Below, one piece after another: positions 31,371-40,166 of a DNA stretch of 57,031 nt (the stretch's first letter is position 1; each line of letters starts with the position of its first letter). This DNA comes from Lentisphaeria bacterium (GTDB lineage Bacteria; Verrucomicrobiota; Lentisphaeria; Victivallales; UBA1829), in NCBI GenBank assembly GCA_017503545.1, contig JAFVSW010000001.1:1-57031 (forward strand), in the 5' to 3' direction. The position numbers and the translations under genes were made by a program. Under the pieces are notes generated by a model. It saw only the letters and a program-made list of their open reading frames with translations. It ran no database searches and had not been told where the DNA came from.

Positions 31371-33530
31371 ATGAAACGGAAGAAAAAAGAAAACACATCA
31401 CGTTTTATCAATCGGGATATCAGCTGGTTGGCATTCAATGCCCGTGTTCTGGAAGAAGCCAGAGATTCCGGCAATCCGCTTTTGGAACGGCTGAAATTTA
31501 TATCCATTTTTTCCAGTAATCTGGATGAATTTTTTATGGTCCGTATTGCAGGAATGGCAAGACATGATCCGGAACGCCCGCAGAAAATTTATAAAAATCA
31601 GGTCTATTATCCGGGGGAATTACTGGCAACGCTCAACACAACAATCCGGCGTCTTGTACAAAAACAATACAGGACATTGAACACTCAACTGCTGCCCGAA
31701 CTCGAAAAAGAAGGAATCCAGATCGTCAAATGGCAGGATCTGACAGCAGAATTGCGCGATAACGGACGGAATATTTTTCTGAATGAGATTTCCCCTGTTC
31801 TGACGCCTATCGGTATCGACCCGACTCATCCGTTCCCGCAAATCCCGAATCTGAAATTGGAACTGTTGATTCGATTGAAACAAAAAAAACAACAGCGTTT
31901 TGCTGTGATCCAGGTCCCCTCCAATGTTCCCCGTTTTCTGCGTCTGGATAAAGAACCGGGTGCCGGCGGAACCTTTATTGCATCCGAAGATTTGATTGCA
32001 CATAATCTGGATGAGATGTTCAACGGATATGATATTGTGGAATGTACCCCGTTCCGTATTACCAGAGATATGGATCTTTCCATTGACGAAACAACGGTTG
32101 CGGATTTGATGACCGAAATGCAAAATGCTTTGCAGGCACGCCCGAAACGGTCCGTTGTCCGCTTGGAAGTGACAGATAAGATTTCAGCCGTATCCAGTCA
32201 ATGGCTGATGACGATGCTCGATATCAAAGAACCGCAATTATTCCGGATCAAAGGAATTCTCAATCTGAAATCCATGATGGAACTTTCAGAATTATCCGGA
32301 TTCCCCGAATTGAAAGATCTGCCGATGCCGCCCGTCCCCTCCCCCGTCTGCCCGGAACATATTTCCATGTTTGAAGCGATCCGGCGGAAAGGGGCGTTCA
32401 TTCTCCACCATCCTTATGAATCCTTTGATCCGGTTCTGCGTCTGCTCAATGAAGCAGCGGACGACCCGAAAGTATTGGCAATCAAGCAGACACTTTACCG
32501 GGTCAGCAGCAATTCTCCCGTGGTTGCCGCCCTGGAACGTGCGGCACGGAACGGGAAACAAGTGACTGTACTTTTTGAGATCAAAGCGCGGTTTGATGAA
32601 GAAAACAACATGCGCGGGGCAATGGCACTTGCGGATGCCGGAGCCCATGTCGTTTACGGAATCGCAAAACTCAAAGTCCATTGCAAAGCACTGTTGATCG
32701 TCAGAAAAGAAGAAAACGGAATCCGGCGTTATGTACACTTGAGTACCGGCAATTACAATGAAAAAACAGCGCGGCAATATACCGATATCGGATATTTCTC
32801 TGATAATGCAAAATTGGCACAGGATACAGCGGCATTGTTTAATGTAATCACCGGTTTTTCCGATCCTCCGGTGTGGAATCAGCTGATTGTTGCCCCCTAT
32901 ACGCTGAAAGATAAAATACTGTTTCTGATCGACCGGGAAGCACGCCTTGCAACAAAAAACAATCCCGGTCATATCCGGATCAAAGTAAATTCCCTGATTG
33001 ATTACGAAATCATTGAACATCTGTATAAAGCAGCGGAAAATAATGTCCGGATCGAAATTGTTGTGCGCGGGATATGCGGGATCAATCCTTATGCCCTTTC
33101 GCCCGCCGGAAAACGGAATTTCCGCATTGTCAGTATTTTGGACCGCTATCTGGAACATGCACGTATCTATTATTTCCGGAATAACGGTGCAGAAGAATAC
33201 TTCATCGGCAGTGCTGATATGATGCCGCGGAATCTCCGCCGGAGAATTGAATTATTGCTCCCCGTGACCGACCCTGTGATACGGGAAGATCTGGATTATA
33301 TTCTGAAAACCCAACTGCACGATCAGCGCAAAGGCAGAATCATGACCGGTGTCAATCTTTTTTCTTCCACAGAAAAATTGACCGATGCCGATGCCAAACG
33401 CAGTCAGTCTGCGCTGTATGAATTTTACCGGGAACGTCATAAACAGGAAAACGATCCGGAAAAGATGAAAAAAGGAAGACTCACCGTTTTTGAACTGAAA
33501 ACCAAGGAATCAGATCATGAAGAAATATAA
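31371..33530 (+). CDS. ppk1: Polyphosphate kinase 1
   Basis: Makes long-chain polyphosphate from ATP by way of a phospho-histidine enzyme. The 719 residues match the family (~690-720). The N-terminal domain begins RFINRDISWLAFNARVLEEA, with SSNLDEFFMVRIAG near 44-57. The catalytic C-terminal half has KVHCKALLIVRK near 437-448, which holds the phosphorylated His, followed by YVHLSTGNYNEKTA and GSADMMPRNLRRRIE. No truncation is seen. GGAG lies 9 bases before the ATG. The gene follows ppx after 17 bases, so synthesis and breakdown genes share a transcript. Its last 14 bases overlap the lipoprotein gene downstream. Confidence 0.97.
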   Translation: MKRKKKENTSRFINRDISWLAFNARVLEEARDSGNPLLERLKFISIFSSNLDEFFMVRIAGMARHDPERPQKIYKNQVYYPGELLATLNTTIRRLVQKQYRTLNTQLLPELEKEGIQIVKWQDLTAELRDNGRNIFLNEISPVLTPIGIDPTHPFPQIPNLKLELLIRLKQKKQQRFAVIQVPSNVPRFLRLDKEPGAGGTFIASEDLIAHNLDEMFNGYDIVECTPFRITRDMDLSIDETTVADLMTEMQNALQARPKRSVVRLEVTDKISAVSSQWLMTMLDIKEPQLFRIKGILNLKSMMELSELSGFPELKDLPMPPVPSPVCPEHISMFEAIRRKGAFILHHPYESFDPVLRLLNEAADDPKVLAIKQTLYRVSSNSPVVAALERAARNGKQVTVLFEIKARFDEENNMRGAMALADAGAHVVYGIAKLKVHCKALLIVRKEENGIRRYVHLSTGNYNEKTARQYTDIGYFSDNAKLAQDTAALFNVITGFSDPPVWNQLIVAPYTLKDKILFLIDREARLATKNNPGHIRIKVNSLIDYEIIEHLYKAAENNVRIEIVVRGICGINPYALSPAGKRNFRIVSILDRYLEHARIYYFRNNGAEEYFIGSADMMPRNLRRRIELLLPVTDPVIREDLDYILKTQLHDQRKGRIMTGVNLFSSTEKLTDADAKRSQSALYEFYRERHKQENDPEKMKKGRLTVFELKTKESDHEEI

Positions 33531-33978
33531 TTTTCTGTTTATTCTTTTTGCCGTATTTGCGCTGCTGTTTGCTGTGGGATGCAAAGAAAACAGTGTAAAA
33601 AGCAGCGAATTTTTGCGAAAAATCAGATTAAAAAATAATCCCGATGATATTGCTGCCGACCTGATTACAGCATTGCAGAAAGGAAAAGCAAAACAGATTT
33701 ATACGCTTTCTTCCGACCGGATCCAGAATATTATGGAAAATTCCGCTCTGTTTGCAAATGAAGAAATGGAGTTCAACGATATTCTCAAACATTGGGAGGA
33801 ATATCTGAAAAAACAATATTCGTCTTATCTGTTGACTGTCAAATTATTGAAAAAAGAAAAGAAATCCTGCATTTACCAGTTATACATGCAAACGCCGGGG
33901 ACGGAAGAATGTAAAATCATGCAGATCACCTTGCTGATGGATGAACACAAAAACTGGAAGAATGATACCCGTTTTTAA
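33517..33978 (+). CDS. Putative lipoprotein, function unknown
   Basis: 153 residues with a lipoprotein signal: a basic start, a hydrophobic stretch, then AVGC with Cys22 as the expected lipidation site. The mature part (~23-153) is mostly polar, with a helix region DDIAADLITALQKGKAKQIY and later beta-like strands, reminiscent of small DUF4878/NTF2-like lipoproteins. It starts inside the end of ppk1 (14-base overlap), so it is translationally coupled. Its tail overlaps the convergent kinase gene by 4 bases. No link to polyphosphate is known to me. Confidence 0.7.
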   Translation: MKKYNFLFILFAVFALLFAVGCKENSVKSSEFLRKIRLKNNPDDIAADLITALQKGKAKQIYTLSSDRIQNIMENSALFANEEMEFNDILKHWEEYLKKQYSSYLLTVKLLKKEKKSCIYQLYMQTPGTEECKIMQITLLMDEHKNWKNDTRF

Positions 33979-34793
33979 TATTTTATATTCAAAGTATTTT
34001 TCAACCGGGCAAATAATTCTTCTTCCTGCCACAACGGCTGCTCTGTGGAAGAAAAATATACTTTCAACCAGGAACGGATTTCTTCATCCGTAAAAGAGAA
34101 AAAGCGGAAGAGATGAACAAAATCCATCACGCCATCTTTTTTCAATTTATTGCGCTTCTGTTTTTTACAGGATGCAAAATCAATCCAGATCAACTCCATA
34201 TCAGTTGACGGGGAAGTTTTACGCCAAAGCAGATTATTCGGCGTAAATCCACCATGAAAGATTCCATTATCGTGGAGTTTTGCCAGCAATTTCAAATTAC
34301 CACGCAAATATTCATTACATAATGCGCTTTCATGTTCCAACTCTCTGCCCGGAGTAAAACAGAGACCGTTTTGTGTATCAGCAGCAAATTCCGTAATCAG
34401 GAATCCAGTCCGGATCCGGAAAAAGGTTCGCGTTTCACCCGCTGCAAGCAGACGGGGAACAGAGAATCCGAGATGCCGGAAAATATCATAATTCACCGCT
34501 TCTCTGCCGATCGGGGATAAGCGGAACAGATAACTGCGCCAGCGTTTGATCCGGTTGAATGTTTTGTATACGACAGCATCGCCGGATGATGTTATCACTT
34601 TCAGAACAAATTTGTTCCGTGTACGCCAAATACATTCGCTCTTTGAATTTTCTTCAAATGCGCCTTGAGACAATAATTTTTCATATTCATCCCGGAAAGA
34701 AGATGTAACATAAGTCCATGACCGAAAAAAACGAATCATCTTCTTTTCCAATTTTTCAGCAGACTCAACAGTCATATTTCTCTCATTCAACAT
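33975..34793 (-). CDS. WaaP/InaA-type lipopolysaccharide kinase-like protein, catalytic Asp replaced
   Basis: 272 residues with the layout of Kdo/WaaP-like sugar kinases, which phosphorylate the lipopolysaccharide core at the inner face of the membrane. The nucleotide-binding Lys is in AVVYKTFNR (~73-81), and the metal-binding Asp is in WIDFASC (~208-214). The catalytic loop, however, reads IFHGGFTPNNLLW, with Gly where HGD/HRD-type enzymes have the catalytic Asp. It may be a pseudokinase or use a variant mechanism. ATG at 34793 lies 3 bases after the EamA stop; an alternative start, ATG at 34775, follows GAGAG. No other lipopolysaccharide genes are adjacent. Confidence 0.7.
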   Translation of the reverse strand: MLNERNMTVESAEKLEKKMIRFFRSWTYVTSSFRDEYEKLLSQGAFEENSKSECIWRTRNKFVLKVITSSGDAVVYKTFNRIKRWRSYLFRLSPIGREAVNYDIFRHLGFSVPRLLAAGETRTFFRIRTGFLITEFAADTQNGLCFTPGRELEHESALCNEYLRGNLKLLAKLHDNGIFHGGFTPNNLLWRKTSPSTDMELIWIDFASCKKQKRNKLKKDGVMDFVHLFRFFSFTDEEIRSWLKVYFSSTEQPLWQEEELFARLKNTLNIKY

Positions 34794-34796
34794 TCA

Positions 34797-35711
34797 TCAC
34801 AACACAGTCAAAACCAAACCGATCAGAATTAATGCGACACCAACGATTTTTGTTGCAGTACATTTTTCTTTCAGAATAACAACCCCCATTGTAACACCGA
34901 AAATCAACCCCAATTGACGGAATACCTGTACATAAGATACATTGGTAACCATTGTCATGGCAATCAAAACCAAAATATATGTCAACGAAGCAAACACACC
35001 CGCTGCAATGGGGACCCAATCACGATTTTTTACGTAATTGAAAAGGATTTGACGCTGTTCTTTCAATGACATGGAAATCAAAAGCAGCGTGGAAGAAAGG
35101 AAGATACCGCGTGTGGAATAATAAGCCATGGAAACAACCGGTTTTGATATCTGGAGCTGATTGGCGTTCAAATATTCCATGATCTCTTTCTGCCCCTGAC
35201 TGTCAAAAATCGTATACCCGGTCGTCCCGCAAGCTGTAACAAGAACAAAGAACATATTCCATGTAAAATAATTACGGATATCGAAATCACTGAACTTCTT
35301 CATCGGCATACTCATACAGCCGCAGAACACCACAAACATCCCGAACATAGCCAGATACGTCAACGGTTTGCCCAATCCGCAAGCAGTCGTGATAACAGCC
35401 GTTAAAAGCAAGGGCAGCGAACGCATCATCGGGTACGCTGTTGACATATCAAGGCAGCGGTAAGAATGGATCAAACCACAGCAATAAAGTACATCGGAAG
35501 AAACGGTAAACACTATACAAAGCCAGAAACTTACCGGTAAACTCCATATCGGAACCGGTGTCCACAACTGAACATGAAGCCACATGAGACAGGATGTTGT
35601 ACAGATGATCGCATAAAAAGGAAAAGTCATTGTCGTCTTTTTGGCGAGTAAATTCCAAGTTGCATGAAAACCGGCGGAAAGAACAATAAGTATAAACGCT
35701 AAAAGTGACAT
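34797..35711 (-). CDS. EamA/DMT-superfamily transporter
   Basis: 304 residues that are almost entirely hydrophobic, with about ten membrane helices in two related halves, the drug/metabolite transporter plan. The second half ends with FRQLGLIFGVTMGVVILKEK followed by a last helix, the typical EamA ending in which a helix with a charged ILKE-type loop closes the repeat. The substrate cannot be predicted. ATG at 35711 is preferred, with AAGG 9 bases upstream; the TTG three codons earlier has no support. It has its own promoter at 35752-35779. The WaaP-like gene follows after 3 bases and is likely co-transcribed. Confidence 0.8.
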   Translation of the reverse strand: MSLLAFILIVLSAGFHATWNLLAKKTTMTFPFYAIICTTSCLMWLHVQLWTPVPIWSLPVSFWLCIVFTVSSDVLYCCGLIHSYRCLDMSTAYPMMRSLPLLLTAVITTACGLGKPLTYLAMFGMFVVFCGCMSMPMKKFSDFDIRNYFTWNMFFVLVTACGTTGYTIFDSQGQKEIMEYLNANQLQISKPVVSMAYYSTRGIFLSSTLLLISMSLKEQRQILFNYVKNRDWVPIAAGVFASLTYILVLIAMTMVTNVSYVQVFRQLGLIFGVTMGVVILKEKCTATKIVGVALILIGLVLTVL

Positions 35712-35751
35712 GGCAAACAACCTTAAAAAATTACGTTACTGGAATCCTTAT

Positions 35752-35779
35752 AATATATCACATTTTTGCAAAAATACAA
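35752..35779 (-). promoter_or_regulatory. Sigma-70-like promoter of the EamA/kinase pair
   Basis: Minus strand TTGTAT (35779-35774), a 16-base spacer and TATATT (35757-35752), 41 bases before the EamA ATG. Confidence 0.6.
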
Positions 35780-35796
35780 ATCGCAATCAAGAACTT

Positions 35797-37245
35797 TTAC
35801 CGGGTGAAACGCCAGATGTTCTGACTGCCGCAAGATATCCGTTCCACAGGAAACGGTAATGAAAAACGTTTCCGCGCCGCTTCCATATCCGTTTCATCAC
35901 GGGTGATAAAATATAAGGTCCCTGTTTCCGGCAATGATTGCAATCGATTCTGATTCGGACGGTCATACCACATCACGGAATCACGGTCAGCCCAATGCGC
36001 GGTGGCAAATAACAACGCCGGATAATCACTTTCAAACGTCATATAAAATACGGCATCCGGATATTCTTTCCGGCATTGTTCCAGACGCTGAACCGTTACG
36101 GACGGCATAAAATCCTCCCGGACATAATACGGTGCCATCAAATCATCCTGCCAGCCATTACCGAACAGCAAATCTCCTATCCGGGGAGAAAAGATCGTCA
36201 CAAGCGCACACCAGAAAAATACAAGTAATACGGGGATATATTTTTTCCCGGCGGGGAAACGGCAGAGAAAAGCACCGACACCATACCCGGCAGGAAAACA
36301 CCACACCGCCAACAATGGCAGAAAAACCCGGGGAAACGGGGCTGTGGGAAACACAAGATAAACGCCGGCAGGGATCAATATGGTCAATAAAAGCATTACG
36401 GCATACCATTTTAACTTTTTCCGGATCCGGAACATAAGGATACACGGCAGCAGGATCAGAAACACGGTTGCATAAAAATGCCATGCGGCAGCCCCGGCAG
36501 AATACCAGCCTTCTTTCAACGCAATACAGCCTTTGAATTTTTCAAAAATGGGCAGATAAAAAATCGCAAGACATACAAAAGGACTTAAAAATAAATAAAG
36601 CAAAGGCAGAATATTACGTTTATTGTTCATCACTGCGGGAAAGAATAATAAACTGATCGCAACAAAAGATGCCAAATTGGTGGGTGCTGTACCGACTGCC
36701 AAAAGAGCCAAAAGGGAATAAAAAATATAATATCGGATTTTTCCATATTTCAAAATGGACCGTGCCGCTGCAACGCCTCCACAAGTCAGAAGAAACCCCA
36801 GTATATACCCGCGCAATCCGGTTCCATAAATCAAAAATGGCGGTGTCATACAGAAACACAACGCAACACACCAGGCACAATAAGCAGAAAATTTCCGCTG
36901 TAAAGTCCGGAATATCCAAACTGCCGCGCCGCAAGCACACACCATCGGCAGCAGACGGAACAACATAAGATAAAGATCCGGCAGACATTTTCCCAAAAAT
37001 AAAATCCAGAAACGGAGCAATATGGAAAACACAATATGATTATTCGGAATATCATACGTTTGATACACAGTCAAAGTATCCGGACAATAAAAAATCAAAT
37101 CCAGTGTGAGACATTCATCGAACCAGAAATCCCGGGAATAATACCGGAATGCAAAGCACAGAAACAGGGCACAAAAAACGTAAATCCCACGCTGTTTCAG
37201 CAGCAGTTCAAATAAAGATTGTTCGTCCGGATTGCGGCGTTCCAT
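35797..37245 (-). CDS. GT-C-like polytopic membrane protein (family 39-type glycosyltransferase)
   Basis: 482 residues with about ten to eleven membrane helices in the first ~350 residues and a soluble C-terminal part. The first loop, RDFWFDECLTLDLIF (~residue 40), has the Asp-Glu pair typical of GT-C transferases that use polyprenyl-phosphate sugars (PMT/ArnT-like); an extracytoplasmic tail follows. This points to transfer of a sugar to a lipid or protein outside the membrane, but the acceptor is unknown. The ATG at 37245 lies 2 bases after the stop of the solute-binding protein gene, so the two are coupled; an upstream TTG at 37251 is less likely. Confidence 0.65.
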   Translation of the reverse strand: MERRNPDEQSLFELLLKQRGIYVFCALFLCFAFRYYSRDFWFDECLTLDLIFYCPDTLTVYQTYDIPNNHIVFSILLRFWILFLGKCLPDLYLMLFRLLPMVCACGAAVWIFRTLQRKFSAYCAWCVALCFCMTPPFLIYGTGLRGYILGFLLTCGGVAAARSILKYGKIRYYIFYSLLALLAVGTAPTNLASFVAISLLFFPAVMNNKRNILPLLYLFLSPFVCLAIFYLPIFEKFKGCIALKEGWYSAGAAAWHFYATVFLILLPCILMFRIRKKLKWYAVMLLLTILIPAGVYLVFPTAPFPRVFLPLLAVWCFPAGYGVGAFLCRFPAGKKYIPVLLVFFWCALVTIFSPRIGDLLFGNGWQDDLMAPYYVREDFMPSVTVQRLEQCRKEYPDAVFYMTFESDYPALLFATAHWADRDSVMWYDRPNQNRLQSLPETGTLYFITRDETDMEAARKRFSLPFPVERISCGSQNIWRFTR

Positions 37246-37247
37246 GA

Positions 37248-39104
37248 TCAAATCCCCGGGACAACACGTTGTTCATTGCCCGGTGTCCACAGAATACGTT
37301 CCGGATACCCGCCGGGGAATAATTGCAAATTCCGGTATCGTTTGCTGACCGCCACCAGATTCATCGGAGAAAACAGGAACAGATACGGTGTTTCATCATG
37401 AATCAAAGCATGGAACTGATGATACAATTTCTGCCGTTTCACGTCATCAAATTCCACACGGATCGCATCAATCAAAGCATCCGCCTGTTTATTCCGGAAT
37501 GTGATAAAGTTACTGGTTGCCGGTTTGCCGGCATGATCGGAATGCCATAACTGATACGGATCCGGACGCATGGAACTTGTCCAGGCAATCATACAGGCAT
37601 CAAACTGGCGTTTTTCCAAACGCTGAAGAACAACGGACCATTCCAGGGACAATGCTTCCATTTGAATACCCGCTTTTGCCATATCTTCTTTCAAAACCGG
37701 CAGAATTTTCTGATAAGTCGTATTTACATTCGGATTCAGAATCGTAAAACGGAACGGCTTGCCGTCTTTATCCAGAATACCGTCTCCATCGGTGTCACGC
37801 CACCCGGCATCAGCAAGCAATTTTTTTGCAGTCTCAACCGAAAATTCACGGGGCTTGATCGATTTGTCACACGCCGAACTGTCCGGGAAGAATGGGCCGG
37901 AGACTGCCCGGGCAAGTCCAAAATAGACATCCCGCAAAATACGCTCACGATCGACAAGATGGCTTAATGCCTGACGGACACGTTTGTCCGCAAACAATGG
38001 ATTGGTCAGATTCAAGCCGATATAATTGTAAGCCCGTGCAGGATATTGCAGTTTCTTCAGGTGTCCATCCGGAGCAAATGCCGCAGAAGATGTTTTATTG
38101 CGCCATTGTTCCGGTGTCAAATTCAAAGAATCAATCGACTGGGCTTCCAACGCCTGCAAACGGGGACCGGGGTGTTTGTAAATGTCATAAGACAACTGGC
38201 GGATCGGCGGCATGATCCCAAGCCGTTTCCCGTAATATTTCTCAAACCGTTTGAATACAGTACGTTTCCCGATTTCCCATTTGACAAACTGATACGGACC
38301 GCAGCCGATAATCATTTTGTTGCGTTTGGCATCCTCATTGAATTTTGTTCCGTCAAATTTTCCGTCGGCATTATACAAATGGCGGGGCAGCGGCATCAAT
38401 CCCAAGGTAATATCTTTGGAAAGAAAATACGGTTTGCTCCAAACAACATCAAATTCATAGTCGTTGATCACCCGGATTTCTTTGATCGGCGCAAAATAGC
38501 CGCGTAACGGGACGGCATCCACTTTTTCATCTTTGATCACATCCAGATAAAATTTGAAATCGTGGGCGGTAACTTCTTTGTTCAACCATTCCTTCCCCGT
38601 TACGGGATCCGTGAAATCATGCCATAAGATACCTTTCCGCAGTTTGATATGCCATGTCAGTTTATCCTCCGACAAACGCCAGGATTCCGCCAACATCGGG
38701 CGGAAATCATCCGGATCATTATAATCCGGTTCCGCAAGCGAATCCATAGCATGTGACCAGAACGTACTTACCGTGGCATCCGCCGATGTCACTGGGTTCA
38801 GATTCCCCGCATCCGCACCGGAAGCGTTGATAATGCGCCCGCCGGATTGGGCTGCCGGATCATAATATTTCTTATTGGCAACCTCAGCAACATCCGTCTT
38901 CAGCGGTGTTTTTACCGGTACAGATGCAACAGGTCCATTGGCTGAAATGACTGCTAATGTATCATTGATTTGTTTCAACGTCCGATTCATTTCTTCCATG
39001 TTGGACCGTACCAGATCAAGAGCAGTCACGATAGACCAGGCGCAGAACAGCATCAGAATCACAGCGATTGCCGATAATATATATTTCCAATTCGATTTTT
39101 GCAT
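37248..39104 (-). CDS. Family 5 solute-binding protein, membrane-anchored, with coiled-coil neck
   Basis: 618 residues. An uncleaved-looking helix at ~8-29 (ILSAIAVILMLFCAWSIVTAL) is followed by a short amphipathic neck (NMEEMNRTLKQINDTLAVI) and then a complete SBP_bac_5 (oligopeptide/nickel) binding domain. Family marks are LAESWRLSEDKLTWHIKLRKG, CGPYQFVKWEIGKR and DKRVRQALSHLVDRERIL. A peptide is the usual ligand. No ABC permease or ATPase gene is adjacent, and the protein is anchored by a helix instead of a lipid, so it may serve as a sensor or deliver to a transporter encoded elsewhere. AAGGAAATAAGATAATC precedes the ATG. Its neighbours are an NTF2-like membrane protein and a GT-C-like protein. 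Confidence 0.88.
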   Translation of the reverse strand: MQKSNWKYILSAIAVILMLFCAWSIVTALDLVRSNMEEMNRTLKQINDTLAVISANGPVASVPVKTPLKTDVAEVANKKYYDPAAQSGGRIINASGADAGNLNPVTSADATVSTFWSHAMDSLAEPDYNDPDDFRPMLAESWRLSEDKLTWHIKLRKGILWHDFTDPVTGKEWLNKEVTAHDFKFYLDVIKDEKVDAVPLRGYFAPIKEIRVINDYEFDVVWSKPYFLSKDITLGLMPLPRHLYNADGKFDGTKFNEDAKRNKMIIGCGPYQFVKWEIGKRTVFKRFEKYYGKRLGIMPPIRQLSYDIYKHPGPRLQALEAQSIDSLNLTPEQWRNKTSSAAFAPDGHLKKLQYPARAYNYIGLNLTNPLFADKRVRQALSHLVDRERILRDVYFGLARAVSGPFFPDSSACDKSIKPREFSVETAKKLLADAGWRDTDGDGILDKDGKPFRFTILNPNVNTTYQKILPVLKEDMAKAGIQMEALSLEWSVVLQRLEKRQFDACMIAWTSSMRPDPYQLWHSDHAGKPATSNFITFRNKQADALIDAIRVEFDDVKRQKLYHQFHALIHDETPYLFLFSPMNLVAVSKRYRNLQLFPGGYPERILWTPGNEQRVVPGI

Positions 39105-39136
39105 GATTATCTTATTTCCTTAATGGTTGGATTTAT

Positions 39137-39676
39137 TTATTTGCCATTGCCGCGGAATACAACGGGCTTTCCGGTAAACAATTGAAAAACCCATTTGTTA
39201 TCATCATTTTTGATCAATGTTGCCGTACAGTCAAATGCTTCCCGGAAGCAGCCGCCCGCTTTACCGCCGTTACCATTGGCATATAACGTAAACTCGGCAT
39301 CGGCTTTTGTTTTATCCGGCTGAACAATGATATGCAAATCATGAACCGAAAGACGCAAACTGTTCACCATTTTCCGTCCCTGCATAAAACGCAATGCCAA
39401 TTCTTTGGCTTTATATTTGCCGGAAGCATAGGGAATACCAACCAGTTGGATTTCCGGAGCCAATACCCGTTCGATCCCCCGGACATCCGCAACTTCATCA
39501 ATCATCCCTTTATTCCCGCTTTTTTCCGTACATTGAATCAATTGATCAAAAACGCCGCGAATCTTATCTTCTTCCGTTTCATAGAAAAAGAAAAACCAGA
39601 CCGCAAAAACAGCAAGAAACGATGTAAATAAACCTGCCAGACGGATGATCAGAAATCTTTTGACTTTAGGATCCAT
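39137..39676 (-). CDS. Membrane-anchored NTF2/SnoaL-like protein
   Basis: 179 residues. One helix near 9-31 (LIIRLAGLFTSFLAVFAVWFF) is followed by a soluble domain with an initial helix (DKIRGVFDQLIQCTE) and a run of curved strands ending in NKWVFQLFTGKPVVFRG, the cone-shaped NTF2/SnoaL fold. Such domains bind small ligands or act as partners; no catalytic set is visible. The soluble part should face the periplasm. AAGGAGTAAAATAGT precedes the ATG. It lies between the signal peptidase gene (13 bases) and the solute-binding protein gene (32 bases) in one direction, suggesting co-transcription. Confidence 0.6.
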   Translation of the reverse strand: MDPKVKRFLIIRLAGLFTSFLAVFAVWFFFFYETEEDKIRGVFDQLIQCTEKSGNKGMIDEVADVRGIERVLAPEIQLVGIPYASGKYKAKELALRFMQGRKMVNSLRLSVHDLHIIVQPDKTKADAEFTLYANGNGGKAGGCFREAFDCTATLIKNDDNKWVFQLFTGKPVVFRGNGK

Positions 39677-39689
39677 ACTATTTTACTCC

Positions 39690-40166
39690 TTACCATAATG
39701 GCTTTCCAGCCAGACGTTTGATTGATATTTGACCGCCTACATGCTCTTCCATCGGCATCGTGCGGTTGTCACCCATGACATAATATTTCCCATCCTCCAC
39801 TTTTTCCGGCGGAAGATTCCAACTTGTGTTCAAATCACCCGTATAGGGTTCAGACTGCTGTTTTCCATTGATATACAAATATCCCTGACGCCATTCCACG
39901 GTATCCCCGGCAACCGCAAGTACCCGCTTCAATAAATAAACTTTGCGCCCTGCCATGGAAAACACACAAACATCTCCCCGTTTGACCGGAGAAAACCACA
40001 ACAGCCAGGGACAGGAAAATGTAAAACCTTTATCCGGATAAGTCGGCACCATACTGCTGCCGGAAATCAACATCGGCTGAAACAGAAAACGAAAAATCAG
40101 CCATGCACTGACAGCGATACCTGTCAAACGCAGCAAACGCTTTTTCCATGGGGAAACCTTCATCAT
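39690..40166 (-). CDS. lepB: Signal peptidase I
   Basis: Membrane serine protease that removes signal peptides at the outer face of the inner membrane. 158 residues, a short form with a single N-terminal helix (~10-28). The catalytic Ser is in SGSSMVPT (~36-43) and the Lys in VYLLKRVLAVAGD (~76-88); the last box, YYVMGDNR (~128-135), is also present. Longer enzymes have a second helix and an inserted domain, both absent here, as in Gram-positive-type forms. The start overlaps the histidine kinase stop by ATGA. A housekeeping copy may exist elsewhere; this one could serve the neighbouring exported proteins. Confidence 0.88.
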   Translation of the reverse strand: MMKVSPWKKRLLRLTGIAVSAWLIFRFLFQPMLISGSSMVPTYPDKGFTFSCPWLLWFSPVKRGDVCVFSMAGRKVYLLKRVLAVAGDTVEWRQGYLYINGKQQSEPYTGDLNTSWNLPPEKVEDGKYYVMGDNRTMPMEEHVGGQISIKRLAGKPLW

